Below are positions 37,833 to 46,687 of a stretch of 49,936 nt of DNA, piece by piece. The notes beneath the pieces are model-generated. The model was not told the DNA's origin, did not search any database, and saw nothing but the letters and a program-made list of their open reading frames with translations. Positions within the stretch are counted from its first letter, which is position 1. The number at the start of each line of letters is the position of its first letter. A program made the position numbers and the translations under genes. This DNA comes from Ruminococcus sp. (GTDB taxonomy: Bacteria; Bacillota; Clostridia; Oscillospirales; Ruminococcaceae), in the NCBI GenBank assembly GCA_029055625.1, contig JAIDCY010000039.1, forward strand, positions 1-49,936, in the 5' to 3' direction.

Positions 37833-38666
37833 TTACTTGCCGTTACGACGTCTTACGATAAACTTATCAGTTCTGTGGTGAGCCTTACGGGTCTTGTAAC
37901 CGAGTGCCGGTTTACCCCAAGGTGTCACAGGTCCGGGACGTCCTACAGGTGACTTACCTTCACCACCACCGTGTGGATGGTCACAAGGGTTCATGACTGA
38001 ACCACGTACGGTAGGTCTCCAGCCCATATTACGTACTCTTCCGGCTTTACCGTAGTTTACGTTTTCGTGGTCGATGTTAGATACCTGACCGATTGAAGCC
38101 TTACAGTTTATCGGAACTTTTCTCATCTCGCCCGAGGGAAGTCTTACGAGTGCGTAAACGTCTTCCTTACCCATAAGCTGTGCCTGATTTCCTGCACTTC
38201 TTACAAGCTGTGCACCTTTACCCGGGTAAAGTTCAATAGCGTGTATGAAAGTACCTACCGGAATATCAGCGAGTTTAAGAGCGTTACCGGGTTTGATGTC
38301 TGCTTCAGAACCGGATTCTATCTTGTCACCAACTTTAAGACCGTTCGGAGCAAGAATATATCTTTTTTCGCCGTCTTCGTACTGAACGAGTGCGATAAAT
38401 GCACTTCTGTTAGGGTCATATTCAAGTGTAAGAACTGTTGCAATCATGTTATCCTTATCACGTTTGAAGTCGATAACACGATATTTTCTTCTGTTACCGC
38501 CACCTCTGTGACGTACTGTTATTCTGCCGTAACTGTTTCTTCCCGACTTCTTCTTCATAGGTTCGAGAAGGCTTTTTTCCGGCTCAACCTTCGACAATAC
38601 CGAGTAATCAGTAACAGTCATCTGACGTCTCGACGGTGTCGTAGGCTTATAGCTTTTTATAGCCAT
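37833..38666 (-). CDS. rplB: 50S ribosomal protein L2
   Basis: 277 residues from ATG 38666 (AAGGAG 8 bases upstream; the GTG at 38675 overlaps that site). Contains the peptidyl-transferase-support region [19 protein letters not shown] and [11 protein letters not shown]. Confidence 0.97.
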   Translation of the reverse strand: MAIKSYKPTTPSRRQMTVTDYSVLSKVEPEKSLLEPMKKKSGRNSYGRITVRHRGGGNRRKYRVIDFKRDKDNMIATVLTLEYDPNRSAFIALVQYEDGEKRYILAPNGLKVGDKIESGSEADIKPGNALKLADIPVGTFIHAIELYPGKGAQLVRSAGNQAQLMGKEDVYALVRLPSGEMRKVPINCKASIGQVSNIDHENVNYGKAGRVRNMGWRPTVRGSVMNPCDHPHGGGEGKSPVGRPGPVTPWGKPALGYKTRKAHHRTDKFIVRRRNGK

Positions 38667-38727
38667 TTGTTTCACTCCTTAAAAAATGCGTTTTTTGCGG
38701 GAGCATCACTCCCATACTTTGGTTTGA

Positions 38728-39021
38728 TTAAACCATACCTTCAAAGAATTCAATAGCCTTTGAGTTCTCCGTAAGAGTAACAATAGCTTTCTTCCATGAA
38801 GAAGTCATACCCTGATATCTGCCCACTCTCTTGAGTTTGCCCTTTACGTTCATAGTAGTAACCTTTGCAACCTCAACGCCGAAAAGTTTTTCAACAGCCT
38901 TTTTGATTTCAGGTTTTGTAGCGTTTTTTGCTACCTTGAAGGTGTACTTTCCTAACTGGAGATTATCCATACTTCTTTCTGTGATAACAGGTTTTAAAAT
39001 GATGTCCTGTGGTGTGTTCAT
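38728..39021 (-). CDS. rplW: 50S ribosomal protein L23
   Basis: 97 residues, docking site for trigger factor and [16 protein letters not shown] start, then [20 protein letters not shown]. Its ATG overlaps the rplD stop. Confidence 0.96.
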   Translation of the reverse strand: MNTPQDIILKPVITERSMDNLQLGKYTFKVAKNATKPEIKKAVEKLFGVEVAKVTTMNVKGKLKRVGRYQGMTSSWKKAIVTLTENSKAIEFFEGMV

Positions 39022-39644
39022 TATGCGTACACCTCCTCAATTTTTCCTACAGCATTCTTTACAACAATAAACTTGTCGTAATTGAGAATGTCGTAAACGT
39101 TAAGAGTGTTTACAGTAGCGGTTTTCACGCCGGGGATATTTGCCGAACTCTTCACAACTTTTGAATCTGCTTCAGCGGTAACTATCAGTGCTTTTCCCTC
39201 AACGCCAAGTGCCTTAAGCATTTCAACGACTGTTTTAGTCTTGTAAGTGTCGAGTGTAAGGGAATCAAGAACGATAAGATTGTTATCGAGCACCTTAGTT
39301 GAAAGTGCGGACTTCATAGCAAGTCTTCTTACCTTCTTGTTAAGAGAATAGCTGTAATCTCTCGGCTTCGGTCCGAGTGCCACGCCTCCGTGTGTCCACT
39401 GCGGAGCTCTTGTTGAACCCTGTCTTGCGTGACCCGTACCTTTTTGTCTCCAGGGCTTTCTACCGCCACCGCTTACTTCTGTTCTGGTAAGTGTGGACTG
39501 TGTGCCCTGTCTCTGATTGGCGAGGTAGTTTACAACCATAGCGTGCATAACTGCCTGATTCGGTTCAATTCCGAAAACTGCGTCTGAAAGCTCTGTTTCG
39601 GAAACCTGCTTGCCTGTCATATCAAATACTGAAACTGTTGACAT
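39021..39644 (-). CDS. rplD: 50S ribosomal protein L4
   Basis: 207 residues. [23 protein letters not shown] is split over the tunnel loop (about 60-82). In proteobacteria L4 regulates the S10 operon through the leader; whether it does here is unknown. Confidence 0.97.
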   Translation of the reverse strand: MSTVSVFDMTGKQVSETELSDAVFGIEPNQAVMHAMVVNYLANQRQGTQSTLTRTEVSGGGRKPWRQKGTGHARQGSTRAPQWTHGGVALGPKPRDYSYSLNKKVRRLAMKSALSTKVLDNNLIVLDSLTLDTYKTKTVVEMLKALGVEGKALIVTAEADSKVVKSSANIPGVKTATVNTLNVYDILNYDKFIVVKNAVGKIEEVYA

Positions 39645-39661
39645 ATCTGTTTCCTCCTTCC

Positions 39662-40294
39662 TTAAGCCTTAACGCTGTCCACGATATAGACGATACCGCC
39701 CTTAGCACCTGGAATAGCACCCTTGATAGCGATAAGATTATTTTCTACATCTACTTTTACGATTTCAAGGTTCTGTACGGTAACCTGCTCCGCACCCATG
39801 TGACCAGCCATACCTTTGCCCTTGTAGATTCTTGACGGTGAAGAACAAGCACCCATTGAACCAGCCTGTCTGTGTACAGGACCTGTACCGTGAGTTTCCT
39901 TAAGTCTGTGCTGATTGTGACGCTTGATAGCACCGGCAAAACCTTTACCTTTGCTTACGCCTACAACGTCTACAGCTTCACCAACTGCAAAAGTATCAAC
40001 TTTTACGAGGTCTCCGACATTGAGAGAATCGCAGTCATCAAGTCTGAACTCCTTAAGGGTCTTCTTGCAAGCAACGTCAGCCTTATCAAAATGACCTTTA
40101 AGAGGCTTGTTTACTCTCGAAACCTTAACGTCACCATATCCGAGCTGAAGTGCGGAATATCCGTCATTCTCGACGGTCTTCTTCTGTACTACCACACACG
40201 GACCGGCTTCTACTACTGTTACAGGAATTACTTTTCCTGCTTCGTCGAAAATCTGGGTCATACCGATTTTCTTTCCTATAATGCCTTTCTGCAT
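39662..40294 (-). CDS. rplC: 50S ribosomal protein L3
   Basis: 210 residues. [15 protein letters not shown] start and [38 protein letters not shown]. Separated from rpsJ by 105 bases that hold three small hairpins. Confidence 0.97.
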   Translation of the reverse strand: MQKGIIGKKIGMTQIFDEAGKVIPVTVVEAGPCVVVQKKTVENDGYSALQLGYGDVKVSRVNKPLKGHFDKADVACKKTLKEFRLDDCDSLNVGDLVKVDTFAVGEAVDVVGVSKGKGFAGAIKRHNQHRLKETHGTGPVHRQAGSMGACSSPSRIYKGKGMAGHMGAEQVTVQNLEIVKVDVENNLIAIKGAIPGAKGGIVYIVDSVKA

Positions 40295-40320
40295 TTCGAT
40301 TTCCTCCTGATTGGTTATTG

Positions 40321-40375
40321 GTTGAATGAATCAACTTGACCGGTGGACTACCACCATTCCGTTTACGTGAAACGG
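40321..40375 (-). other. Three tandem hairpins in the rpsJ-rplC spacer
   Basis: Three perfect small stems follow each other: GTTGA/TCAAC (40321-40335), GGTGG/CCACC (40342-40355) and CCGTTT/AAACGG (40359-40375). None has a T run, so they are not terminators. The 105-base spacer is exceptionally long for this tightly packed cluster, which suggests a processing site or a regulatory RNA element. Confidence 0.6.
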
Positions 40376-40399
40376 TAAAATTTTACAGGCTGTAAGGAA

Positions 40400-40714
40400 T
40401 TACTTTACTTCCATTACAACGTCTACGCCTGCCGGAATTTCAAGCTTATCAAGAGCAGCAGTTGTTTTTTCTGTAGGACGGAGAACATCGATAAGTCTCT
40501 TGTGAGTTCTCATCTCGAACTGTTCACGGCTATCCTTGTACTTATGAACGGCACGCAGAATAGTAACAACTTCCTTATCAGTCGGGAGCGGGATAGGTCC
40601 TGAAACTCTTGCACCGCTTCTCTTGGCTGCCTCCACGATTTTAGCTGCTGCAATATCAACAGTTGCGTGGTCATAGCCCTTAATCTTGAATCTGATTTTT
40701 TCATTGACTGCCAT
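40400..40714 (-). CDS. rpsJ: 30S ribosomal protein S10
   Basis: 104 residues, first gene of the S10 operon. [44 protein letters not shown] and [15 protein letters not shown] are all typical. An AAGGAGG site precedes the ATG. In other systems S10 also acts as NusE in antitermination. Confidence 0.97.
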   Translation of the reverse strand: MAVNEKIRFKIKGYDHATVDIAAAKIVEAAKRSGARVSGPIPLPTDKEVVTILRAVHKYKDSREQFEMRTHKRLIDVLRPTEKTTAALDKLEIPAGVDVVMEVK

Positions 40715-41053
40715 TTATTTTCGCCTCCTTAAATGTAATTATTACGGGGGGCAGAGAAACAAATCTCTTTAATGGGATTCTGCACACGCACCCGTGTGTA
40801 TCGTACATCATCCGACAAAAAAACCGAAAAACAATGTGCTGTTTTCCGGTAATCAGGACAAAAAGTGCAGAAAATGACAGCATCACGTACAGAAGAGTAC
40901 ATGACCCTGAATTAGCACTTAACTGTGTTCGTTATCCCAAATCGCCCGGTTTAAAATCGGACATACTCCGCAGAAATTCCCTGACATACCGCCAGCAACC
41001 TTCTGTTTCCTCGCATATCTTCGTTGCAGTCTGTACACAATGTGTACTCAACG
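40715..41053 (-). promoter_or_regulatory. Structured leader of the S10 ribosomal operon
   Basis: About 340 bases from the predicted transcription start to rpsJ, with no convincing gene. In order on the minus strand: a 15-base near-palindrome GTACACATTGTGTAC (41047-41033); a region with a possible 22-codon open frame (40987-40919, weak ribosome-binding site); a domain closed by AAGTGC/GCACTT (40920-40863) holding a 7-bp hairpin (40903-40884); then the terminator at 40850-40817; then ~100 bases to rpsJ. This layout is that of an attenuation leader. No T-box consensus is visible. The ligand or protein is unknown; a ribosomal protein is the obvious guess. Confidence 0.68.
40817..40850 (-). terminator. 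Candidate attenuator in the S10 leader
   Basis: Minus strand: stem ACCGGAAAAC/GTTTTTCGGT (40850-40841 with 40832-40823) with an 8-base loop and seven T at 40823-40817. A complete intrinsic terminator about 100 bases before rpsJ, between promoter and gene. Confidence 0.82.
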
Positions 41054-41059
41054 GAGATT

Positions 41060-41088
41060 ATTATATCACAACTTTCCGTATTTTGCAA
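41060..41088 (-). promoter_or_regulatory. Promoter of the S10-spc-alpha cluster
   Basis: Minus strand: TTGCAA (41083-41088), 17 bases, TATAAT (41060-41065). Predicted start near 41053. Confidence 0.75.
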
Positions 41089-41170
41089 CCTTTTTTTAAA
41101 AAAATTTCAGGAAATACAGTAAATTTTTTATTAATACGGAAAAACATTTAATTATATTATTTAAATTCAT

Positions 41171-41199
41171 GACCTCCTTATACATTATATAGGGAGGTC
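41171..41199 (-). other. Hairpin downstream of the acyltransferase gene
   Basis: GACCTCC (41171-41177) pairs with GGAGGTC (41193-41199); the loop is AT-rich and can pair further. It follows the acyltransferase stop on the minus strand but has no T run. It may act as its terminator or 3' stabiliser. Confidence 0.5.
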
Positions 41200-41207
41200 A
41201 CGGAAGA

Positions 41208-42422
41208 TTATTCTGTAACTGCTGTCTTACCGGTTCTGATTTTTTCTATCAGTTTCTTTATAAGAAATTCGCACAGGTTGTACAGATTATGTATAACAAG
41301 TCCGCACAGAAGCGAGAGCAGGAAATTTTTACCTACTATCTCTATAGCGTGTGACCATCTGTCATAAACGTCCGGATACTTCTGATTGAAATCACCGTAA
41401 TATTTGGCGTCGAAGATGTAGGAAATCAGATACGTTCCGAACGTTACGCCGGAAAGCTGTCTGAGAATGAATTTCACTACTTTGTTTTTGGTTTTTATGT
41501 CAAAAAGTAACATGAATGTGAATATCGCTAACAGATACACCGGATACGTGCCGTAATCGTTGAAGTGCCACGATATAAACCGGTTATTATTATCGACATC
41601 CGCCAGTGACTGCTTATACGTACTCCACGTAAGCAGAAACAGGCTTGAAGCGTATCCGAGAAAGACGAGGAGTTTATTTTTTATGTTACATTTCGGCGGA
41701 TATTCTCTGATAAACGCACCGGCAAAGTAGTAAGCGAAAGGCCATGCACCGTTGAGGTAATCCGGGAGAAGTTTTATCTGATTACTGCGTTCAAAGCCGA
41801 TAAACATACTTCTCGCAAAGATAGTAAGCGTCGCCGTAGTGATAACGAGTATGAGTTTCTGCTTTTTCGTCTCGAGACCGTTGAACGCAAGGTTAAGGAA
41901 CGGTATACACAGGAAGATTGCTATATAATAGTTGACGTACCAGGCGTAATTGGCGTTGCTGTATTCGAGAAAGCCTTTAAGTATTATCCACTTGTCGGTA
42001 TAGTCAGTCTGGTACGTATCGTGCTTGAACTTCATACAGATTATACTGATTACAATATATATGACGATTATTTTCACAATACCGAGATAATATTTACCTG
42101 TCAGCTTTTTGTTTTTCATGAGATAGCCCGTACATACCATGAAAAGCGGTACACACGTATACGCAAGCCATCTGCACGCTATGGGGATTATAAATCTGGA
42201 ATCCGTAATGGGTTCGCCGTACATACCGTCATGCAGATACGTATGAACGCATATTACCATGAACATAGCAAGAATTTTAACAATATCTATTCCTGCATAG
42301 TAAGGCTTGACCGGTTTCGGTGGTTCTGCCGGTATCTCCTCGCTTACGGTAACTTCTTCCGTCATTACAGTACCTGCTCCGGAAATATCGGATTCTGTTT
42401 CAGTTGTTTTGTTTTCAATCAA
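41208..42422 (-). CDS. Membrane acyltransferase, family 3 (OafA/WecH-like)
   Basis: About 404 residues with ten or so TM helices. The N-terminal GIDIVKILAMFMVICVHTY holds the catalytic-type histidine of acyltransferase family 3 (PF01757), which adds acyl groups to sugars of the cell surface. A ~45-residue acidic and Pro-rich cytoplasmic N-terminus precedes it. I choose TTG at 42422 as start: AAGGAG lies 8 bases upstream, while GTG codons at 42431 and 42428 overlap or crowd that site. Substrate unknown. Confidence 0.85.
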   Translation of the reverse strand: MIENKTTETESDISGAGTVMTEEVTVSEEIPAEPPKPVKPYYAGIDIVKILAMFMVICVHTYLHDGMYGEPITDSRFIIPIACRWLAYTCVPLFMVCTGYLMKNKKLTGKYYLGIVKIIVIYIVISIICMKFKHDTYQTDYTDKWIILKGFLEYSNANYAWYVNYYIAIFLCIPFLNLAFNGLETKKQKLILVITTATLTIFARSMFIGFERSNQIKLLPDYLNGAWPFAYYFAGAFIREYPPKCNIKNKLLVFLGYASSLFLLTWSTYKQSLADVDNNNRFISWHFNDYGTYPVYLLAIFTFMLLFDIKTKNKVVKFILRQLSGVTFGTYLISYIFDAKYYGDFNQKYPDVYDRWSHAIEIVGKNFLLSLLCGLVIHNLYNLCEFLIKKLIEKIRTGKTAVTE

Positions 42423-42471
42423 ATTCACCACTCCTTATAAAAATTTTAATGTGTCGGCAACGACCTATTAA

Positions 42472-42500
42472 ATTATATACTAAAAAAAGAATAATGTCAA
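42472..42500 (-). promoter_or_regulatory. Consensus promoter for the acyltransferase gene
   Basis: Minus strand: TTGACA (42495-42500), 17 bases, TATAAT (42472-42477). Perfect consensus. Confidence 0.88.
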
Positions 42501-42503
42501 TAA

Positions 42504-42594
42504 TTTTATCAGGGTATATTTTTTATTTAAATTTAACGAGGAAAAATCAAATCTATATATCAGTTGCTTACCGTAAAAATATACCCCGATAAAA
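42504..42594. repeat. 20-bp inverted repeat in the divergent intergenic region
   Basis: Left arm 42504-42523 and right arm 42575-42594 are complementary at 19 of 20 positions, separated by 51 bases. Arms contain TATCAGGGTATA and its complement. It lies just upstream of the acyltransferase promoter and about 135 bases before the trpB2 promoter. The region 42432-42797 otherwise holds only the two promoters; no gene is visible. Confidence 0.8.
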
Positions 42595-42729
42595 AGCCCC
42601 TTCCATAATCTTTGACGTTTCAACAAGCAGATTATCTCACTATTTTTTTTAAAAACGTGATTATGTACAAAAAACAGGTCAGTGATTTGTGGATAATGTA
42701 CAAAGCATAGAGTAATATTTTCCGTACCC

Positions 42730-42758
42730 TTGACATTGTCTGGTATTCGTGATAGAAT
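42730..42758 (+). promoter_or_regulatory. Promoter for trpB2
   Basis: TTGACA (42730-42735), 17 bases, TAGAAT (42753-42758) with TGA before it (extended -10). Confidence 0.83.
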
Positions 42759-42797
42759 TTTTTTGTATAAATTTTCAGAAAAGGAGAATTTCTAAAA

Positions 42798-44168
42798 ATG
42801 TCAGAAAAAATCCCATACAAAATATATCTCGAAGAACACGAAATGCCGAAACAGTGGTATAATGTCCGTGCGGATATGTCAAAAAAACCTGCTCCGCTCC
42901 TTAATCCCGCAACTCTTAAACCATGTACCGCTGAAGACCTCGGACACGTTTTCTGTGACGAACTCGTTAAACAGGAACTCAACGAATCCGACAGATACAT
43001 TGACATTCCGGAAGAAATTCAGGAATTCTATAAAATGTATCGTCCGTCACCACTGGTAAGGGCTTACTGTCTCGAAAAGAAACTTGATACACCGGCGAAA
43101 ATCTACTACAAATTCGAGGGCAACAACACAAGCGGAAGTCATAAACTTAACTCCGCAATCGCTCAGGCTTACTACGCTAAACAACAAGGTCTGAAAGGCG
43201 TAACCACCGAAACCGGAGCAGGTCAATGGGGTACGGCTCTTTCAATGGCTTGTTCGTACTTTGATTTAGACTGTCAGGTATATATGGTAAAATGTTCCTA
43301 TGAACAGAAACCTTTCCGTCGTGAAGTAATGCGTACTTACGGTGCTAACGTTACGCCTTCGCCGTCTGATACTACAGAGGTAGGCAGAAAAATTTTAGCG
43401 GAATTTCCCGATACTAACGGAAGTCTCGGCTGTGCTATCTCCGAAGCTGTGGAAAAAGCAACATCACAGGACGGTTACCGCTACGTACTCGGTAGCGTTC
43501 TTTCACAGGTACTGTTGCATCAGTCGGTAATCGGTATGGAATCTAAAATAGCTATGGACAAGTACGGTATAACTCCGGATATAATAATAGGTTGTGCCGG
43601 AGGTGGTTCAAATCTCGGAGGTCTCATATCGCCGTTCATGGGTGAGAAGTTAAGAGGGGAAAAAGATTACAGATTTATTGCTGTTGAACCTGCTTCATGT
43701 CCGAGCCTCACACGTGGCGTATATGCTTACGACTTCTGCGATACCGGCAAAGTATGTCCTTTACAGAAAATGTACACACTCGGTAGCGGATTTATGCCAT
43801 CTGCAAACCATGCCGGAGGTCTGCGTTATCACGGAATGAGTGCGATACTCTCCGAACTCTATGATCAGGGTCTCATGGAAGCGGTATCCGTTGAACAGAC
43901 AGCAGTTTTTGAAGCTGCCCAGCAGTTCGCAAGGGTTGAGGGTATCTTACCTGCTCCCGAAAGCAGTCACGCTATAAAGTGTGCAATCGACGAGGCTATG
44001 AAGTGCAAAGAGACCGGCGAGGAAAAAACTATCTTATTCGGACTTACCGGAACTGGTTACTTTGATATGTACGCTTACGGTGCATACAACGACGGCAGAA
44101 TGTCCGACTATATCCCGACGGACGAGGAATTAAAAAAATCTTTCGATACTCTCCCGAAAACTGACTGA
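42798..44168 (+). CDS. trpB2: TrpB2-type tryptophan synthase beta chain (PLP enzyme)
   Basis: 456 residues, longer than ordinary TrpB (~400) and of the TrpB2 class. PLP lysine in GSHKLNSA, ETGAGQWGTALSMA and the glycine loop GCAGGGSNLGG are clear; TrpB2 hallmarks include the start EMPKQWYN. Joins indole and serine to tryptophan, and in TrpB2 proteins may act alone. No trpA or other trp gene is near; it has its own promoter and terminator, so it may salvage indole. AAAGGAG precedes the ATG. Confidence 0.9.
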   Translation: MSEKIPYKIYLEEHEMPKQWYNVRADMSKKPAPLLNPATLKPCTAEDLGHVFCDELVKQELNESDRYIDIPEEIQEFYKMYRPSPLVRAYCLEKKLDTPAKIYYKFEGNNTSGSHKLNSAIAQAYYAKQQGLKGVTTETGAGQWGTALSMACSYFDLDCQVYMVKCSYEQKPFRREVMRTYGANVTPSPSDTTEVGRKILAEFPDTNGSLGCAISEAVEKATSQDGYRYVLGSVLSQVLLHQSVIGMESKIAMDKYGITPDIIIGCAGGGSNLGGLISPFMGEKLRGEKDYRFIAVEPASCPSLTRGVYAYDFCDTGKVCPLQKMYTLGSGFMPSANHAGGLRYHGMSAILSELYDQGLMEAVSVEQTAVFEAAQQFARVEGILPAPESSHAIKCAIDEAMKCKETGEEKTILFGLTGTGYFDMYAYGAYNDGRMSDYIPTDEELKKSFDTLPKTD

Positions 44169-44183
44169 TTTAAAAAAATTTTT

Positions 44184-44216
44184 CCGCACTGACTTCTATA
44201 AGCCGGTGCGGTTTTA
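44184..44216 (+). terminator. Intrinsic terminator of trpB2
   Basis: 12-position stem (44184-44195 with 44200-44211; one mismatch and one G-T) with tetraloop, followed by TTTT. Confidence 0.8.
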
Positions 44217-44219
44217 ATT

Positions 44220-44921
44220 TCAGTATTTTTCACGGGTACGTGCTATTTTGTCCTCACTGCGTTTTATGAGATTAAGTAATGACGAAGAATACTGTGCATA
44301 ATCTTTCTGTAAGGTTGCGGTGGTGACGTAAAGGGTGTCAAAATCTTGCACGCTGTCGTTACCGTCGAGGGATATACCACTTGAGGCGGATTTTATATTA
44401 GCCTCACTCATTGCGATTATCGCATCTGCACTGTCATTTGCTATTACTTTAGGAATCCGGAATAATTTCTGGTCATTATGCGGATTCGCATTATATACTA
44501 TCCGGAAAAGTTTATAGACCGTAAGCATTAAATAAGTAGAAACTTCCTTTATAAGAGTTATACTGTTCGCTTTCTGTGCAAAGCTGAAAAGCAGACTGAT
44601 TGAATTATTTACAATACGTCTGTTGAAGTTAATAATTTTCGGGGAAGGCATTTCAAGTTTATTGTTGCCGTCGTCGTCGGGTATGTCCTCGATAGTGATA
44701 TTTTTTCCACCTGGTTCGGGAGTACGTCCAAGGAGATAATCACAGGATACATTATAATAATCCGCTATCTTGATAAGAAAACTAAGTCCGCACTCACGGA
44801 TACCCTTTTCATAGTGCGAAAGTAATGCCTGTGATATACCTAAATCACTTGCCGCCTTTTTCTGACTGATATGTTTTTCCTTACGCTGTAACGTGATTAT
44901 CCTTGCAAAATCTGAATTCAT
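44220..44921 (-). CDS. XRE-family transcriptional regulator
   Basis: 233 residues. N-terminal helix-turn-helix (about 10-63): LQRKEKHISQKKAASDLGISQALLSHYEKG is split by no gap but reads as two helices, then IADYYNVSCDYLLGR. The C-terminal ~150 residues are helical with no ligand-binding family recognised. AGGAGGT upstream of the ATG. Divergent from the phosphatase gene. Target genes unknown. Confidence 0.88.
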   Translation of the reverse strand: MNSDFARIITLQRKEKHISQKKAASDLGISQALLSHYEKGIRECGLSFLIKIADYYNVSCDYLLGRTPEPGGKNITIEDIPDDDGNNKLEMPSPKIINFNRRIVNNSISLLFSFAQKANSITLIKEVSTYLMLTVYKLFRIVYNANPHNDQKLFRIPKVIANDSADAIIAMSEANIKSASSGISLDGNDSVQDFDTLYVTTATLQKDYAQYSSSLLNLIKRSEDKIARTREKY

Positions 44922-44958
44922 TTTAATAAACCTCCTGAAATAATGTAATCCAATATAT

Positions 44959-44987
44959 ATTATAATACATTTTGTATAATATGTAAA
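44959..44987 (-). promoter_or_regulatory. Promoter for the XRE regulator
   Basis: Minus strand: TTTACA (44982-44987), 17 bases, TATAAT (44959-44964). Confidence 0.75.
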
Positions 44988-45060
44988 TATGGTAAAATAT
45001 GAAATAATTTCATGTTTTCTGACCGTTTTTTCATTATATTTGCCGGAAGTAAGAAAAAAC

Positions 45061-45089
45061 TTGACAAAAAACTTCGGGAATACTATAAT
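45061..45089 (+). promoter_or_regulatory. Consensus promoter for the histidine phosphatase gene
   Basis: TTGACA (45061-45066), 17 bases, TATAAT (45084-45089): perfect consensus. Confidence 0.9.
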
Positions 45090-45121
45090 TAATTATAAGG
45101 TCTTGAAAGGATTGAAACAGT

Positions 45122-45757
45122 ATGAAAGGTTACAGAATAAGCGTAATAAGGCACGGTATGACCGATGCGAATGAAAAAGGTATCTACATAGGAAAAACCG
45201 ATATTCCGCTGTCAGATAAGGGCGGTGCGGAACTGGCTTCTAAAATGGACGAGTTTGATTATCCGATAGTACACAGAGTATACAGTTCACCGCTCCGGAG
45301 ATGTACGGAAACGGCGGATATACTTTTTCCGGAAACTCAGCTTGTCACGGTAGACGATTTACGGGAAATTGACTTCGGAGACTTTGAAAACAAAAGCGTC
45401 GACGAGTTAGTAAAAAATCCGGATTATCTGAAGTGGCTGAAAGGTGGTACGGATTCCCACGCCCCCAAAGGTGAAAGTCTCCGGCAGATGACCGCACGTA
45501 CTTACAAGGCTATACATAATATCATTATCGATATGATGTCTGACGGTATCACAAACAGTGCGATTATAACGCATGGCGGGATAATATCAAATATGCTGTT
45601 GTGTTTCGGACTGCCTAAATATAATCCTGATGTACTCACCGCACCATTTGGTGAGGGATTCGATATACTCGTTACAACTCAGATGTGGCTGAACTCTCAG
45701 GCGTTCGAGATTCTCGGATACTGTCCGTATAATAAAGTACCGGAAGAGTTTCTGTAA
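45122..45757 (+). CDS. Histidine phosphatase family protein (phosphoglycerate mutase-like)
   Basis: 211 residues. Catalytic RHGMTDAN (phospho-histidine in VIRHG, residues 8-12), then Y-x-GKTDIPLSDKG, SSPLRRCTETA and the second histidine in ITHGG. Related to cobalamin phosphatase CobC and broad-specificity PhoE-like phosphatases; substrate not predictable. Own consensus promoter. Confidence 0.88.
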   Translation: MKGYRISVIRHGMTDANEKGIYIGKTDIPLSDKGGAELASKMDEFDYPIVHRVYSSPLRRCTETADILFPETQLVTVDDLREIDFGDFENKSVDELVKNPDYLKWLKGGTDSHAPKGESLRQMTARTYKAIHNIIIDMMSDGITNSAIITHGGIISNMLLCFGLPKYNPDVLTAPFGEGFDILVTTQMWLNSQAFEILGYCPYNKVPEEFL

Positions 45758-45817
45758 TTGAATATTTTTACAGTTTCCGTGACATAATATATCTGAAAAT
45801 TTCCGGAGGTATATTTT

Positions 45818-46687
45818 ATGAAACTACACGAACTGATTAAATATTCAAAAGCTTTACTTAAATATAAACGCATAGGTACTTTTATAATCTGTCTGCTACC
45901 GGTTTTTCCGGAAATATTTTTCCGGTGTATCGAGGCGACTATATACAGTATGTTAATTTACATCGGTGAGGTACAACCCATACAACTTTTCAGCGGTGAA
46001 AATCCGGTACAGATTACTGTTGCGGTATCCTTTATGGTAATACATTGGCTTACTTCCGCACCTCTTATATACGTATCCGCTTACAGACTTTGTGAAATAT
46101 GTTACGATAACGACAAACCTAATCGGAATCTCACATTACTGTCGGAAATTTTCGTAAACCGCCGCAATTTCTTCAGAAGTCTTGCGTTGTCGTTCTGGAC
46201 GAAAATTACAGGTATACTCGCCCTTATCCCTGCCGGTATCTGCGGATTTATGACATACTATCTCATAATGAATACCGACGATTTATTTATAGTAGTACAG
46301 GCGGTTGTATTTACTATATTGTCATTGTATTTCTGGTTGAATGTCCGTCTGACGCTGTTTGTTGTACCGTTTCTTATGGCACACTTCCCACAAAAAAGCG
46401 TATTCCGTACGGTATTATATGCCTTCCGGTTCATGCGTGGACGGCGTAACGGTATGATTAAACTGTTTATTACCTACTTTTTCCCTGTAGTTATACCCCT
46501 GACATCTCCCTACTTTCTGCCGGAACTTATGACCGCACTTTCTTTAAGTATATCCATTTACGTAAGGGAGGACGATTATTCTGAAAGAATTAAAATTAAC
46601 CGTAAACTCAAAACATCCGCTGACCCTGCAAAAGTTTCTTACGGAAAAAAACGTTTCACGGCGTTTACTCACCAGACTGAAACGTGA
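45818..46687 (+). CDS. Integral membrane protein, unknown
   Basis: 289 residues with about five or six hydrophobic segments (roughly 20-45, 68-90, 125-150, 160-190, 215-240), arranged like DUF975-type proteins though I cannot confirm this. GGAGGT precedes the ATG. Its last 35 codons overlap the RluA gene in another frame (107 bases), and its coding region holds that gene's ribosome-binding site. Confidence 0.7.
   Translation: MKLHELIKYSKALLKYKRIGTFIICLLPVFPEIFFRCIEATIYSMLIYIGEVQPIQLFSGENPVQITVAVSFMVIHWLTSAPLIYVSAYRLCEICYDNDKPNRNLTLLSEIFVNRRNFFRSLALSFWTKITGILALIPAGICGFMTYYLIMNTDDLFIVVQAVVFTILSLYFWLNVRLTLFVVPFLMAHFPQKSVFRTVLYAFRFMRGRRNGMIKLFITYFFPVVIPLTSPYFLPELMTALSLSISIYVREDDYSERIKINRKLKTSADPAKVSYGKKRFTAFTHQTET

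Noticed and set aside
40715-41053. T-box riboswitch in the S10 leader
   Set aside because: The conserved T-box sequence before the terminator is missing on the minus strand.
40834-41151. 105-codon open frame antisense to the S10 leader
   Set aside because: No ribosome-binding site, no recognisable protein, and it runs across the S10 promoter; structured leader DNA is the better explanation.
44989-45174. 61-codon frame before the histidine phosphatase
   Set aside because: It runs through the consensus promoter at 45061-45089 and into the phosphatase in another frame.
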